NCBI RefSeq assembly: GCF_006346395.1
Contig: NZ_VDMS01000004.1
Span: forward strand, 372,001-436,000
Direction of reading: 5' to 3'
DNA from: Nocardioides plantarum
GTDB taxonomy: Bacteria > Actinomycetota > Actinomycetes > Propionibacteriales > Nocardioidaceae
Length of the DNA: 64,000 nt
This document shows positions 49,475-58,905 of this stretch, piece by piece. The translations under genes and the position numbers were made by a program. The notes below the pieces were generated by a model. That model did no database searches. It was not told where the DNA came from and worked only from the letters and a program-made list of their open reading frames with translations. The stretch's first letter is position 1. Each line of letters begins with the position of its first letter.

Positions 49475-51100
49475 ATGACGGGCACGACCATCACCGACGA
49501 CGTCACCACCTCCGGCCAGAACCCGGCTCGCCCCAGCCGGAGGACGGTACTGGGGGCAGCAGCCTGGGCGGCGCCGGCGATCACCGTCGTCGCCGCGTCG
49601 CCGGCCGTGGCGGCATCGGCCCCGTCCGGGGCGACCCTCATGGAGCGCACCAACCCGTCGGGGCCTGCGTTCGCCGAGGACACCGCAGCCTCCCGGGTCG
49701 TGAGCGTCTCGTTGTACGACGACGAGTTCAACGCCATCGTCGGCGCGACCGTGATCTTCACCCTCTCCTCGTCCTCGTGGCTGCGGTTCACCGGCGGCGC
49801 CACCAGCGCCGCGGTGACCACCGACGCGAACGGCACGGCCACGACCTCCCTGACCGTCGCGCCGGGGGCAGCGCCGACGCCGGGGGACACCGTCACGCTC
49901 CTCGCGAGCCACCAGGCCCTCTCCGAGTCCTGGACGATCACCTACCGTCCCTTCACCGCGATCTCCACCGGCCCGACGGCCAACCACGTGCTCGCGATCA
50001 GCTCGGGCGCCGTCTACGCGTGGGGCGCGGGCGGCGGCGGCCAGCTCGGCGTCGACAACCAGGGCGACTACGCGACGCCGGTCGCGGTCATCACCACCGG
50101 GACCCCGATGGCCGGCAAGACCATCACCGCCGTCGCCACGGGCGACTACCACAGCCTGGCTCTGGCCTCCGACGGGAACCTGTACGCCTGGGGCAGCGGC
50201 AGCTACGGCAAGCTCGGCACCGGCAACACCTCGAACGCGCTCAAGCCGGTCAGGGTCAACACCTCGAGGAGGTTCACCGCCATCTCCGCCGGCCCGGTGC
50301 ACAACCTCGCCGTCGCCACCGACGGCACCGTGCACGCCTGGGGTAGCGGCGGGAGCGGGCAGCTGGGCAACGGCGGGACCGCCAGCTCCAGCGTGCCCGT
50401 CGCGGTCACCACCACCGGCACCCCGATGGCCGGCAAGACGATCACAGCCGTCGCCAACGGGGCCGGCCACAGCCTCGCCCTGGACTCCGAGGGCAGCGTC
50501 TACTCCTGGGGCAGCGGCGCCGCCGGCGCTCTCGGCAACGGCGCGAGCACCGACTCCACCGTGCCGGTCCTGGTCACCACCGCCGGCACCCCGATGGCCG
50601 ACAAGGTCGTCACCGCCATCGCCACCGGGTTCGACCACAGCCTCGCCCTGACCTCCGACGGCACCGTCTACGCCTGGGGGAACGCCGGCAACGGCAGGCT
50701 CGGGGACGGCACTGGCACAGGCAGCTCCTCCGTACCGGTCCTGGTCGACCGCAGCGCGATGGGGACCAGGACGATCGTCGCCATCAGCGCCGGCAGCAGC
50801 CACAACGTCGCCGCCGCCTCCGACGGCAGCGTCTACGCCTGGGGCTTCAACGGCAACGGCCAGCTCGGCAACGGCACGACGACCCGGGCCCTGGTGCCGG
50901 TCGTGGTCACCTCGACCGGTGCCGGCAACCCGCTCGCCGGCGCCGGTGCCACCGCGGTCACGGCCGGCTACTCCTCCAGCTGGGCCCTCACCAGCACCAG
51001 GCTCACCGCGTCCTGGGGCCAGGCAGCCCTGGGTCGGCTCGGCAACGGCACCATCACCCCGAACGCCCTCGTCCCGGTCAAGGTCCTCACCCCTCGCTGA
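49475..51100 (+). CDS. Tat-exported RCC1-repeat protein with Ig-like domain
   Basis: A 541-residue secreted protein. A twin-arginine signal (SRRTVLGAAAWAAPAITVVAA, ending ASPAVAASA) is followed by an invasin/Big-type Ig domain (~residues 60-150; VVSVSLYDDEFNAIVGATVIF). A seven-bladed RCC1 propeller follows, with repeats such as VYAWGAGGGGQLG, LYAWGSGSYGKLG and VHAWGSGGSGQLG. Alternating repeats are joined by TTGTPMAGKTITAVA. The C-terminus ends with the last blade. The Tat route suggests folding before export. Ligand and role are unknown; bacterial RCC1 proteins are usually surface or secreted adhesion-type proteins. Confidence 0.88.
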   Translation: MTGTTITDDVTTSGQNPARPSRRTVLGAAAWAAPAITVVAASPAVAASAPSGATLMERTNPSGPAFAEDTAASRVVSVSLYDDEFNAIVGATVIFTLSSSSWLRFTGGATSAAVTTDANGTATTSLTVAPGAAPTPGDTVTLLASHQALSESWTITYRPFTAISTGPTANHVLAISSGAVYAWGAGGGGQLGVDNQGDYATPVAVITTGTPMAGKTITAVATGDYHSLALASDGNLYAWGSGSYGKLGTGNTSNALKPVRVNTSRRFTAISAGPVHNLAVATDGTVHAWGSGGSGQLGNGGTASSSVPVAVTTTGTPMAGKTITAVANGAGHSLALDSEGSVYSWGSGAAGALGNGASTDSTVPVLVTTAGTPMADKVVTAIATGFDHSLALTSDGTVYAWGNAGNGRLGDGTGTGSSSVPVLVDRSAMGTRTIVAISAGSSHNVAAASDGSVYAWGFNGNGQLGNGTTTRALVPVVVTSTGAGNPLAGAGATAVTAGYSSSWALTSTRLTASWGQAALGRLGNGTITPNALVPVKVLTPR

Positions 51101-51108
51101 CCCACGCC

Positions 51109-51148
51109 GGTCGAGGTGCGACGAGCCCCGGCGAGGAGCCTCGAGACC
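51109..51148 (+). repeat. 40-bp dispersed repeat (family A), single copy
   Basis: Starts 8 bp after the RCC1 stop, between convergent genes. Its interior differs from the 32.5-kb copy but the ends (GGTCGAGGTGCGA and GAGCCTCGAGACC) match. Confidence 0.85.
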
Positions 51149-51200
51149 ACCGCAGCCGACCCACCCAACCCACCCGAAGACCCACCCACAAGCCCACGAC

Positions 51201-51974
51201 CTACCAGGCCCGCAGCTCCCCCGCGTACGCCGGACCCCGCTCGTCCGGCAGCACGTCACGCGCCAGCACGGTCGCCCCGGCGACGGCCACCGGCATGATC
51301 AGCACGCCGCCCAGCGGCACGAAGAAGCACGCCTGCGTCGCCACCCCGAAGCCCAGCACCTTGCGGCGGTGCGGGTCGAGCAGCGTGCGCTGCGCCGCCC
51401 GGTCCAGGCCGCGCGCCTCCAGCGGCCGACCCAGGAGCTCGCGGGCCAGCAGCCGACCCGACAGCACCAGTCCGAGCACGATGCCGAGCACGGGACCCAC
51501 GACCGGGATGAGCCCGCTGAGCAGCACGAGCAGCGACGTCGCGAGCCCGACCGCCGCCAGCTTGATACCGCCGATCACCGACGGCCAGAAGCCCAGCCCG
51601 TCGCCGAGCTTGACCGGGCCGATCAGGTCCTCGCAGGCCCGCCAGATCCGCTCGTAGAACGGGTCCCCGACCGCCAGGGTGAGTGCGGTGAAGGTCGCCG
51701 TCCAAAGCAGGACGGACCCGACGACCAGGGCGATGCCCACGAAGAACCGTGTCGCGTCGCGCACCGGCGCCGCCCAGTCGTCGGCGAAGGGGGTGACCCA
51801 GCCGGCGATGTCGGTCAGGTGGAGGACCAGGGCGACGAAGGCGGCGGCCAGCACCAGCCACACGAGGAACGCTGGCACCATGCCGAGCAGCAGCAGCCGC
51901 GGGCGCTGGCGCAGCAGACGCCAGCCACGGCCCAGGCAGGCCGCGCCGGCGGCGTACTCGCTCACCCCGACCAC
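51201..51974 (-). CDS. EI24-domain (CysZ-like) membrane protein
   Basis: A 257-residue membrane protein with four to five hydrophobic segments (LLLLGMVPAFLVWLVLAAAFVALVL; FFVGIALVVGSVLLWTATFTALTLAVGDPFYERI; LSGLIPVVGPVLGIVLGLVLSGRLLARE). GDPFYERIW and the region after LIPVVGP are typical of the EI24/CysZ family, in which CysZ imports sulfate. No sulfur genes are near, so transport of sulfate is not asserted. The start may be GTG 51974 or GTG 51965 (followed by SEYAAGAACL). Confidence 0.8.
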   Translation of the reverse strand: MVGVSEYAAGAACLGRGWRLLRQRPRLLLLGMVPAFLVWLVLAAAFVALVLHLTDIAGWVTPFADDWAAPVRDATRFFVGIALVVGSVLLWTATFTALTLAVGDPFYERIWRACEDLIGPVKLGDGLGFWPSVIGGIKLAAVGLATSLLVLLSGLIPVVGPVLGIVLGLVLSGRLLARELLGRPLEARGLDRAAQRTLLDPHRRKVLGFGVATQACFFVPLGGVLIMPVAVAGATVLARDVLPDERGPAYAGELRAW

Positions 51975-51999
51975 CGAGCCCTGAGTCCCGACGACCGCG

Positions 52000-52944
52000 T
52001 CAGAACAGAGCGGACGCGAGGCTGCGGCGCGCGGCGAGCACCCGCGGGTCGTCGTTGCCGACGGCGGCGAACTGGCCGATCAGGTGCTCGCGGGCGCGGT
52101 CGCGCTCCTTGTCGGCGGTCACCCGGACCAGCTCGACGAGTCGGGAGAACGCCTCCTCGACCCGGCCGTGCGCGAGGTCGAGGTCGGCCACGAGGCTCTG
52201 GGCCTCGACGTCGGCCGGGGCGGCCTCGGCCGCGGCCAGCGCTGCTGCTGCGTCGACACCCTGGGTGCGCTGCAGGACCTTGGCCATCGCGAGACCGGCG
52301 ACGGCCTCGTGGTCGGCGGGGTTGGCGTCGACGAGCCGCTGGTACTCGAGGACCGCGGTGTCGATGTCGTCGCGGGCCAGGGCATCCTCGGCGGCGGCGT
52401 AGCGCGGGTCGGCCGCCGGCTCGCCGTCCTCGTCGTCGGGTACGCCGGCCGCGAGCGGCTGGTGGCGCCCGGTCACCCCCTGTGCGGTGAGCTGCTGGCC
52501 GAGCTGGTTGAGCAGCGCGCTGAGCTCGTCGGCCGGGACGACGCCCGGGATCGGCTGGGTCACCGGCCGCCCGTCGAGCAGCACCAGCAGCACCGGGACC
52601 TGGGTGATCTGCAGCGCCTGCCCGACCTCCGGGGCGGTGTCGAGGTCGACGAGCCCGGCCAGGAAGCGGCCCTCGTACTGCTCGACGAGCGCGGACACGT
52701 CGTCGGCGTACTGCGCGCTCTCCGGCGAGCGGGAGGCCGAGAAGACCACCATCAGCACCGGCGCGGTCATCGACGCCTCGACGACGTCCTGCATCGTCTG
52801 GGCCGTGACGTGGACCGTGTAGGAGCCGGCGCCGCTCGTGGGCGCGCCGCCGGGGGCCCGGCTCGCGGACGGCGGCGGGGTCGCCGGGCGCTTGAGGGCC
52901 GAGAGGTCGAAGGCCCCGGGACGGGAGAACGGCTGCTGCGTCAT
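52000..52944 (-). CDS. Thioredoxin-fold/TPR co-chaperone (CnoX/YbbN-like) without active-site cysteines
   Basis: A 314-residue protein with an N-terminal disordered Pro/Ala region and a thioredoxin domain (~residues 45-155; TAPVLMVVFSASRSPESAQY, ITQVPVLLVLLDGRPV). A TPR-like helical domain follows (YAAAEDALARDDIDTAVLEYQRLV ... AVAGLAMAKVLQR). The CxxC site is replaced by SRSP, so it cannot act as an oxidoreductase. The relative CnoX protects proteins from aggregation. TAGGAT (52952-52957) is 7 nt before the ATG (leaderless). Divergent from a secreted hydrolase gene. Confidence 0.88.
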   Translation of the reverse strand: MTQQPFSRPGAFDLSALKRPATPPPSASRAPGGAPTSGAGSYTVHVTAQTMQDVVEASMTAPVLMVVFSASRSPESAQYADDVSALVEQYEGRFLAGLVDLDTAPEVGQALQITQVPVLLVLLDGRPVTQPIPGVVPADELSALLNQLGQQLTAQGVTGRHQPLAAGVPDDEDGEPAADPRYAAAEDALARDDIDTAVLEYQRLVDANPADHEAVAGLAMAKVLQRTQGVDAAAALAAAEAAPADVEAQSLVADLDLAHGRVEEAFSRLVELVRVTADKERDRAREHLIGQFAAVGNDDPRVLAARRSLASALF

Positions 52945-53052
52945 GGCCCCAATCCTAGGGAGGGCGGCCGCGGTCCGCTCATCGGCTCGGTTACCGACTC
53001 GTTCACCCCGCGTTGGCCCACCCCGGCCCCGACCCGTGGCAGGGTGGCCGGC

Positions 53053-54309
53053 ATGACGACGCTTTCTCGGGCGCGCCTGGTCGCCCTGCCCTCCCTGATG
53101 ATCCTGGCGGCCGGTCTGCTGGCCGCCGCCCCCGCCGACGCCGGCCGTCACCCTGGCCCCGGGCCCGGACACGGGTCCGGACACGGGCACGGTCAGACCG
53201 GCCAGACGGTGCGCTTCCAGACCTTCAACGCCTCCCTCAACCGGGCCACGGCCGGGGCGCTGGTCAGCGACCTGAGCACCCGCACCAACGCGCAGGCCCG
53301 CTCGGTCGCCGAGATCATCCAGCGCACCCGCCCCGACGTGCTGCTGGTCAACGAGTTCGACTACGAGCCGGGCAACCGTGCCGTCGACCTGTTCCGCGAC
53401 AACTACCTCGAGGTCCCCCAGGGCGGGGCCCGGGCGATCGACTACCCCTACGCCTTCGTCGCCCCGTCCAACACCGGTGCGCCCAGCGGCTTCGACCTGG
53501 ACAACAACGGCACGGTGGGCGGCGGCAACGACGCCTACGGCTTCGGTGACTTCGAGGGCCAGTACGGCATGGTCGTGCTGAGCAAGTACCCCATCGACAC
53601 CCGCGGGATCCGGACCTTCCAGCAGTTCCGCTGGGCCGACATGCCCGGCGCGCTGCTGCCGACCGACTTCTACTCCCCCGCCGAGCAGCGGGTCCTGCGC
53701 CTGTCGAGCAAGTCGCACTGGGACGTCCCGGTGACCATCGGCCGCAAGACGGTGCACTTCCTCGTCTCCCACCCGACGCCTCCGACCTTCGACGGTCCCG
53801 AGGACCGCAACGGCAAGCGCAACCACGACGAGATCCGGTTCTGGGCCGACTACGTCGCCGGTGGCCGCGACGCGGCGTACATCTACGACGACCGCGGTCA
53901 GTACGGCGGCCTGGCGCGCGACGCGTCGTTCGTGATCGCCGGCGACCAGAACGCCGACCCCCTCGACGGCGACTCGGTCGCGGCCGCGGTCGACCAGCTG
54001 CTCGACTCCCCCCGCATCGTCGACCCCCGCCCGACCTCGGCCGGAGGGCCGGAGGCCGCAGCACGCCAGGGCGGCGCCAACGCCACCCACCGCGGCGACC
54101 CGCGCTACGACACCGCCGACTTCAGCGACGCACCTGCCCCGGGCAACCTGCGCGCCGACTACGTCCTGCCGTCGCGGCGCGGGCTGCAGGTCAAGGGCGC
54201 GGGCATCTTCTGGCCCGTCCCCTCCGACCCGCTGTCGCGCCTGACCGGCGAGTTCCCCTTCCCCTCCTCCGACCACCGCACCGTCTGGGTCGACGTCAAG
54301 CTCAAGTAA
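53053..54309 (+). CDS. Secreted endonuclease/exonuclease/phosphatase family protein
   Basis: A 418-residue precursor with a signal peptide (LVALPSLMILAAGLLAAAPADA) and a Gly/His-rich linker (HPGPGPGHGSGHGHGQ) that might bind metal. The EEP fold follows with RFQTFNASLNR, VLLVNEFDY (metal Glu), FLVSHPTPP, VIAGDQNADP (catalytic Asp/Asn) and SDHRTVWVDV (catalytic His). EEP enzymes cleave phosphoesters such as DNA or sphingomyelin; the extracellular substrate is not evident. CAGGGT (53040-53045) is 7 nt before the ATG. Confidence 0.88.
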   Translation: MTTLSRARLVALPSLMILAAGLLAAAPADAGRHPGPGPGHGSGHGHGQTGQTVRFQTFNASLNRATAGALVSDLSTRTNAQARSVAEIIQRTRPDVLLVNEFDYEPGNRAVDLFRDNYLEVPQGGARAIDYPYAFVAPSNTGAPSGFDLDNNGTVGGGNDAYGFGDFEGQYGMVVLSKYPIDTRGIRTFQQFRWADMPGALLPTDFYSPAEQRVLRLSSKSHWDVPVTIGRKTVHFLVSHPTPPTFDGPEDRNGKRNHDEIRFWADYVAGGRDAAYIYDDRGQYGGLARDASFVIAGDQNADPLDGDSVAAAVDQLLDSPRIVDPRPTSAGGPEAAARQGGANATHRGDPRYDTADFSDAPAPGNLRADYVLPSRRGLQVKGAGIFWPVPSDPLSRLTGEFPFPSSDHRTVWVDVKLK

Positions 54310-54328
54310 CCCACCCCTACCCCACGTC

Positions 54329-54459
54329 GGTCGAGGTGCGAGGAGCCCCAGCGACGAGCCTCGAGACCCCCGCAGCCGCCGCTGCCAACCCACCACGCCG
54401 GTCGAGGCACCCCCACGCCGGTCGAGGTGCGAGGAGCCCCAGCGACGAGCCTCGAGACC
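54329..54459 (+). repeat. Two copies plus a fragment of the 40-bp repeat (family A)
   Basis: Copies at 54329-54368 and 54420-54459 share the same interior variant (GAGGAGCCCCAGCGACGAG). A 9-bp start fragment lies at 54400-54408. They fill the 208-bp gap between convergent genes. Confidence 0.9.
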
Positions 54460-54517
54460 ACCGCCGCCGACGTTCCCAACCCACCCCACGCAGCCCCACC
54501 CATCAACCGCAGACCGA

Positions 54518-55486
54518 TCAGTCCGCCAACAACCGGTCCGCGGCGGCGTACGGGTCACTGACCCCGGCGACGACCGCAGCCGCCAACCCATCGAGCTCGT
54601 CGCGCTCCCCCACCTGCGTCCACCGCGTGCGCAGCGCCGCGACCGCGATCGCCTCGATCTCGGCGCGGGCGCGACGCTCGCGCCGGCGCCGCAGCTCACC
54701 GGACTCCTGCGACCAGGCGCGGTGCTCGTCGAGCGCCGCTACCACCTCGGCCACGCCGTCGCCGGACGACGCGGCGGTCGTCAGGATCGGCGGCGCCCAC
54801 GCTGCGGGGCGGCGGTCACCCAGGGCCAGCATCGAGCGCAGGTCGCGTACGACCTGGTCGGCGCCGCCGCGGTCGGCCTTGTTGACGACGTACAGGTCAC
54901 CGACCTCGAGGATGCCGGCCTTGGCGGCCTGGATGCCGTCACCCATGCCGGGGGCCAACAGCACCACGGTGGAGTCGGCGAGGCCGGCGACCTCGACCTC
55001 GCTCTGCCCGACGCCGACGGTCTCGACGAGGACGACGTCGAACCCCGCGGCGTCCAGGACACGGATCGCCTGCGGCGTCGACCAGGACAGCCCACCGAGG
55101 TGGCCGCGGGCAGCCATGGACCGGATGTAGACGCCGGGGTCGTCGGCGTGGTCGCCCATCCGTACTCGGTCGCCCAGCAGCGCGCCGCCCGAGAACGGCG
55201 AGGACGGGTCGATCGCGAGGACGCCGACCCGTCGGCCGGCCTCCCGCAGCGCCGCGACCAGGGCGTTGGTGGTCGTGGACTTGCCGACACCGGGGGCGCC
55301 GGTGATGCCGACGACCTGGGCGTGGCCGGTGTGCGGGGCCAGCGCCGCGGTCACCTCGCGCAGCGCGGGCGACTCGTCCTCGACGAGGGAGATCAACCGG
55401 GCGACGGCCCGGGGCTCGCCACCCCGGGCCCGTGCGACGAGGTCGGGTACGTCGACCCGACGCCGACCGCTATGCCTTGGGGACAC
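54518..55486 (-). CDS. meaB: MeaB-type G-protein chaperone of methylmalonyl-CoA mutase
   Basis: A 322-residue GTPase that loads and protects adenosylcobalamin on methylmalonyl-CoA mutase. The P-loop [18 protein letters not shown] is at about residues 59-76, [22 protein letters not shown] follows, the switch region is [17 protein letters not shown], and NKAD is the guanine motif. The GTG start at 55486 lies inside the end of the thiolase gene (17-nt overlap), so the two are coupled. The mutase genes are not in the window. Confidence 0.94.
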   Translation of the reverse strand: MSPRHSGRRRVDVPDLVARARGGEPRAVARLISLVEDESPALREVTAALAPHTGHAQVVGITGAPGVGKSTTTNALVAALREAGRRVGVLAIDPSSPFSGGALLGDRVRMGDHADDPGVYIRSMAARGHLGGLSWSTPQAIRVLDAAGFDVVLVETVGVGQSEVEVAGLADSTVVLLAPGMGDGIQAAKAGILEVGDLYVVNKADRGGADQVVRDLRSMLALGDRRPAAWAPPILTTAASSGDGVAEVVAALDEHRAWSQESGELRRRRERRARAEIEAIAVAALRTRWTQVGERDELDGLAAAVVAGVSDPYAAADRLLAD

Positions 55487-56660
55487 GCACGATCAGCGCG
55501 TCGCCCTGGCCGCCACCACCGCACAGCGCAGCGGCACCGACGCCGCCGCCGCGACGCTGGAGCTCGAGCGCGAGGTGGAGGACGACGCGCGCGCCGGACA
55601 TGCCGACCGGGTGGCCGAGCGCGATGGCCCCGCCGTTGACGTTGACCTTGTCGTCGGGCAGGCCGAGCTCGCGGGCCGAGGAGATGCCGACGGCGGCGAA
55701 AGCCTCGTTGAACTCGACCAGGTCGAGGTCGGCGGGCTCGATGCCCTCCTTCTTGCAGGCCAGCGCGGTGGCGTTGGCCGGCTGCAGCTGCAGCGAGGAG
55801 TCGGGCCCGGCGACCATGCCGTGGGCACCGATCTCGGCGAGCCAGGTGAGGCCGAGCTCCTCAGCCTTGGCCTTGCTCATCACGACCACCGCGGCCGCGC
55901 CGTCGGAGATCTGCGAGGAGGACCCCGCGGTGACGGTGCCGGTCTTGGAGAAGGCGGGGCGCAGCTTGGCGAGGGAGTCGGCGGTGGTGTCGCCGCGCAC
56001 GCCCTCGTCCTGGCTGACGACCACCGGGTCGCCCTTGCGCTGCGGGATCGAGACCGGGACGACCTCGTCGTCGAAGACGCCGTTCTTCCAGGCAGCGGCA
56101 GCCTTCTGGTGCGACAGGGCGGAGAACTCGTCCTGCTCCTCGCGGGTCAGGTTGGTGCCGGCCGCGTTGATCTCCTCGGTCAGCAGGCCCATGGCCTGCT
56201 GGGTGACCTGGTCGAACAGCGCGTCGTAGGCCATCGAGTCGACGAGCTTGGTGTCGCCGAACTTCGTGCCCTCGCGCGAGCCCATCAGCAGGTGGGGCGC
56301 GTTGGTCATCGACTCCATGCCCCCCGCGACGACGATCTCGCACTCACCGGCGCGGATCAGCTGGTCGGCCATCGCGATCGCGTTGAGCCCCGAGAGACAG
56401 ACCTTGTTGATGGTGATCGAGGGGACGTCCATCGGGACGCCACCGGCGACGGCCGCCTCGCGGGCGGGGTTCTGGCCGGCGCCGGCCAGGATGACCTGCC
56501 CCATGATCACGTAGTCGACCTGCTCGCCGGTCACGCCGGCCTTGTCGAGCGCCCCCGCGATGGCGACGCCACCGAGGTCGGTCGCCTTGAGCGACTTCAG
56601 GCCGCCGAGCAGGCGGCCGATCGGCGTACGCGCACCGGCGACGATGACGGATCCGGACAT
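55470..56660 (-). CDS. Acetyl-CoA C-acetyltransferase (thiolase)
   Basis: A 396-residue thiolase. The acyl-carrying cysteine is in [15 protein letters not shown], and the second half has [32 protein letters not shown] and the catalytic cysteine in [13 protein letters not shown]. It makes or splits acetoacetyl-CoA or a longer 3-ketoacyl-CoA. GGAGG precedes the ATG, and a TAACCT -10 box lies ~43 nt upstream. Overlap with meaB and the divergent epimerase gene point to propionate and short-chain acyl-CoA metabolism. Confidence 0.94.
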   Translation of the reverse strand: MSGSVIVAGARTPIGRLLGGLKSLKATDLGGVAIAGALDKAGVTGEQVDYVIMGQVILAGAGQNPAREAAVAGGVPMDVPSITINKVCLSGLNAIAMADQLIRAGECEIVVAGGMESMTNAPHLLMGSREGTKFGDTKLVDSMAYDALFDQVTQQAMGLLTEEINAAGTNLTREEQDEFSALSHQKAAAAWKNGVFDDEVVPVSIPQRKGDPVVVSQDEGVRGDTTADSLAKLRPAFSKTGTVTAGSSSQISDGAAAVVVMSKAKAEELGLTWLAEIGAHGMVAGPDSSLQLQPANATALACKKEGIEPADLDLVEFNEAFAAVGISSARELGLPDDKVNVNGGAIALGHPVGMSGARVVLHLALELQRRGGGVGAAALCGGGGQGDALIVRVPKA

Positions 56661-56803
56661 GAGGTGCCTCCGCGGGTGGGAAAGGGTGGTCTGTCCGCGA
56701 GGTTACCGATCATTCACCTGATCCGGGCAGAGGGTACGACGGCCCGCGAGTGAGGCGAGGGTCACACGGACGCCCGGAGGTCGACAGCCCGGAGAACAGC
56801 ACA

Positions 56804-57259
56804 ATGGCCGCCATGACGCTCGAGATCCCCGACCACCTCTTCACTGCGATCGACCACGTCGGGATGGCCGTGCCCGACCTCGACGAGGCGATCGCGTTCT
56901 ACCGCGACACGTTCGGCATGCGCCTCGCGCACGAGGAGACCAACCACGAGCAGGGCGTCCGCGAGGCGATGATGGCCGTCGGCGACTCCGGCTCCCACGT
57001 GCAACTGCTCGCCCCGCTCAGCGAGGAGTCGACGATCGCCAAGTTCATCGGGCGCAACGGCGTCGGCTGCCAGCAGGTCGCCTACCGCGTCACCGACGTC
57101 GAGGCGGTCAGTGCGATCCTGCGCGAGCGCGGCCTGCGCCTGCTGTACGACGCCCCCAAGCGCGGCACGTCCGACTCGCGCATCAACTTCGTGCACCCCA
57201 AGGACGCCGGCGGCATCCTCGTCGAGCTGGTCGAGCCGGCGGCGCCGACCACTTACTGA
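56804..57259 (+). CDS. mce: Methylmalonyl-CoA epimerase
   Basis: A 151-residue VOC-fold enzyme that interconverts the R and S forms of methylmalonyl-CoA. It starts with FTAIDHVGMAVPDLDEAIAFYRDTFGM and has HVQLLAPLSEESTIAKFI, GCQQVAYRV and INFVHPKDAGGILVELVEP, with metal-binding His/Glu residues in place. The start used is ATG 56804; ATG 56813 is possible. It is divergent from thiolase-meaB, which links it to the same pathway. Confidence 0.93.
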   Translation: MAAMTLEIPDHLFTAIDHVGMAVPDLDEAIAFYRDTFGMRLAHEETNHEQGVREAMMAVGDSGSHVQLLAPLSEESTIAKFIGRNGVGCQQVAYRVTDVEAVSAILRERGLRLLYDAPKRGTSDSRINFVHPKDAGGILVELVEPAAPTTY

Positions 57260-57509
57260 CGGATCGGCCGTGCGGCCGGTCTCTGGGGCGCGGGGCGCCC
57301 GACGGCTCGGGTGACACAGCCGCGAACGCCCATCGGCGGCGGGCGCCGCCCGGCTCAATCAGCTCGAGCAGACCCAACCGGGGCTGATCCCTCCTGGGCG
57401 ACAGCCACTTTCCACCGCGTTTGCACTGCCGGTCCTTGATGATGAGCGGCGTGGCGCTCACGCTGGGCGGTCAGGTCTATACACGTCCCTGGATTGACTG
57501 GTTCTAGCT

Positions 57510-58226
57510 CTACTCCGAGCAGACGACGACCTCGGTCTCCTCAGCCCACCTAGCGACCGTCGAGAGTACCGCCAGGTACTCGAGCGCCTCTTGTTCAGTC
57601 CACCCCGTCTCAACTGAATGCGCCGCGACGTTCCTGATACCGGCGTACGCACCCATTGCGAGGTTGTGCAGACCGTCCTGACGGGACTTCCATGTGTCTT
57701 GGTCTCGGTCGCCCGGTAGCCAGAGGCGGGTGGCCCCGGCCTTTGCCTTCTGCGAGAACAGGTCTGCAGCCATCTCCCGGTCGGCTAGCCTGCTCCCGGA
57801 CTTCGTCTGCACAAAGGCGGTCAAGGCCTTCGCACCGGTTTCGACGCCAGCGGCGAAGTGTCCGGCTGTCCAAAATGCGGCTGCGGCATCCCAAACCCAG
57901 GGGTGGAGCGACTTGGCGTTTAGCGTCGGGGACTCGGTGCGGTTCATCTCAGCGACCGCATCGAGGTGCGTGAGGACGCCCTGAGCGTGTTGACCGTTCC
58001 TCACCCAGTACCAGGCCGGGTCGGAGCGGTCGTGGTCACCGAGGCCGGCGCTGATCGGGGGCTCATTCAGCTTCGCAAAGATGGCGTTCACTGCGTAGAC
58101 GAGGCGTTGCAGCTCGTCATGTTGCTCGTGGGCCTCCTCCGGGACCTGCATCTCTTCGGCCATGTTGATGAGGTTGGACAGGCGGACGTACTCGTCGAGG
58201 ATCCCGCGCATCCACTCCACATTCAT
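57510..58226 (-). CDS. TIGR02391/Ymh-like protein with HEPN RNase motif
   Basis: A 238-residue protein of lower GC than its surroundings. The N-terminal half (MNVEWMRGILDEYVRLSNLI) is helical. The C-terminal half has GHFAAGVETGAKALTAFVQ and GLHNLAMGAYAGIRNVAAHS, resembling the TIGR02391 family, which is found beside restriction and abortive-infection genes. R198-x4-H203 (RNVAAH) matches the HEPN ribonuclease motif. TAGCGT (58234-58239) lies 7 nt before the ATG at 58226, so an ATG ten codons earlier is less likely. It stands alone, flanked by empty DNA. A phage-defence role is inference. Confidence 0.7.
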   Translation of the reverse strand: MNVEWMRGILDEYVRLSNLINMAEEMQVPEEAHEQHDELQRLVYAVNAIFAKLNEPPISAGLGDHDRSDPAWYWVRNGQHAQGVLTHLDAVAEMNRTESPTLNAKSLHPWVWDAAAAFWTAGHFAAGVETGAKALTAFVQTKSGSRLADREMAADLFSQKAKAGATRLWLPGDRDQDTWKSRQDGLHNLAMGAYAGIRNVAAHSVETGWTEQEALEYLAVLSTVARWAEETEVVVCSE

Positions 58227-58594
58227 GGCGGTCACGCTAGTTGCTGGCACGGACACGCACGGCAGCGCCGGACTGCGCCGCTCTACAGCCCTTCATTCGG
58301 CGTACTGCGAAGACCGATGGACGCGATTGTCGCAACGAGGACCATCGACCTTGCGTTTGCAGGGGCTGGCCAGACGGGACGGCCCAACGTGGACCCGACT
58401 GTCTTGGGTGCGTACGTGCCCTCCCCGGCTCACGCCTCACCTGCTGCCGCCTCGAGCCCTGAGCCCCGCCCTCCCGGTGACTCGACCGCGGACAGGACGT
58501 CCCAGACGACCCGGATGGCCCTTGCACCCTCGGTCTCGCCCGCCCGCGCGCGACCACAGGACGAGCCCGGCTTCACAGCCCGACCACCGTCATG
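58227..58594. other. Non-coding stretch before the Zur-controlled operon
   Basis: No gene is supported here. Short frames lack family matches and codon bias. The left end holds the promoter of the HEPN-like gene, the right end the promoter of the ribosomal protein operon. Base composition is lower in GC up to about 58.4 kb, like the neighbouring HEPN-like gene. Confidence 0.6.
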
Positions 58595-58618
58595 CATACT
58601 GATAACGATTCTTATTAG
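58572..58618 (+). promoter_or_regulatory. Promoter with Zur box for the alternative ribosomal protein operon
   Basis: A -35 TTCACA (58572-58577) and -10 CATACT (58595-58600) are 17 bp apart. CTGATAACGATTCTTATTAG (58599-58618) is an imperfect palindrome overlapping the -10 end and start point. It matches the actinobacterial Zur consensus TGAAAACGATTTTCA at 12 of 15 positions. Repression by zinc-loaded Zur would turn the operon on only under zinc shortage, as known for this operon in streptomycetes and mycobacteria. Confidence 0.85.
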
Positions 58619-58629
58619 GAGGCGGATCT

Positions 58630-58905
58630 ATGAAGAAGACCATCCACCCCGCCTACGGGCCGGTCGCCTTCCGCGACCGCTCGACGGGCCACGTCGTGCT
58701 CACCCAGTCGACCTTGTCCTCGCGCGCGGACCTGCCGTCGATCGACCTCGAGGGGGCGACCTACCCCGTCGTCGACGTCGACACGAGCAGTGACAGCCAC
58801 CCGTTCTGGACCGGGACCGCGCGCACGCTCGACTCCGAGGGTCGCGTCGAGGCGTTCCAACGGCGCTACGGCAAGCGGGCGGGCGCCGGGGAGCAGTCGC
58901 GATGA
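58630..58905 (+). CDS. rpmE2: 50S ribosomal protein L31 type B (zinc-free)
   Basis: A 91-residue L31[21 protein letters not shown] and [10 protein letters not shown] are typical, and the CxxC zinc pair of type A is absent. It replaces zinc-binding L31 when zinc is scarce, freeing zinc. AGGAGG lies 7 nt before the ATG. First gene of the operon; its stop overlaps the COG0523 start (ATGA). Confidence 0.95.
   Translation: MKKTIHPAYGPVAFRDRSTGHVVLTQSTLSSRADLPSIDLEGATYPVVDVDTSSDSHPFWTGTARTLDSEGRVEAFQRRYGKRAGAGEQSR

Noticed and set aside
52700..52760. Thioredoxin CxxC motif in the CnoX-like protein
   Set aside because: The position reads SRSP; no cysteine is present, so an oxidoreductase call was dropped.
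57183..57461. A 92-codon minus-strand frame after mce
   Set aside because: It runs antisense into the end of mce and shows no family resemblance or ribosome site; left as non-coding.
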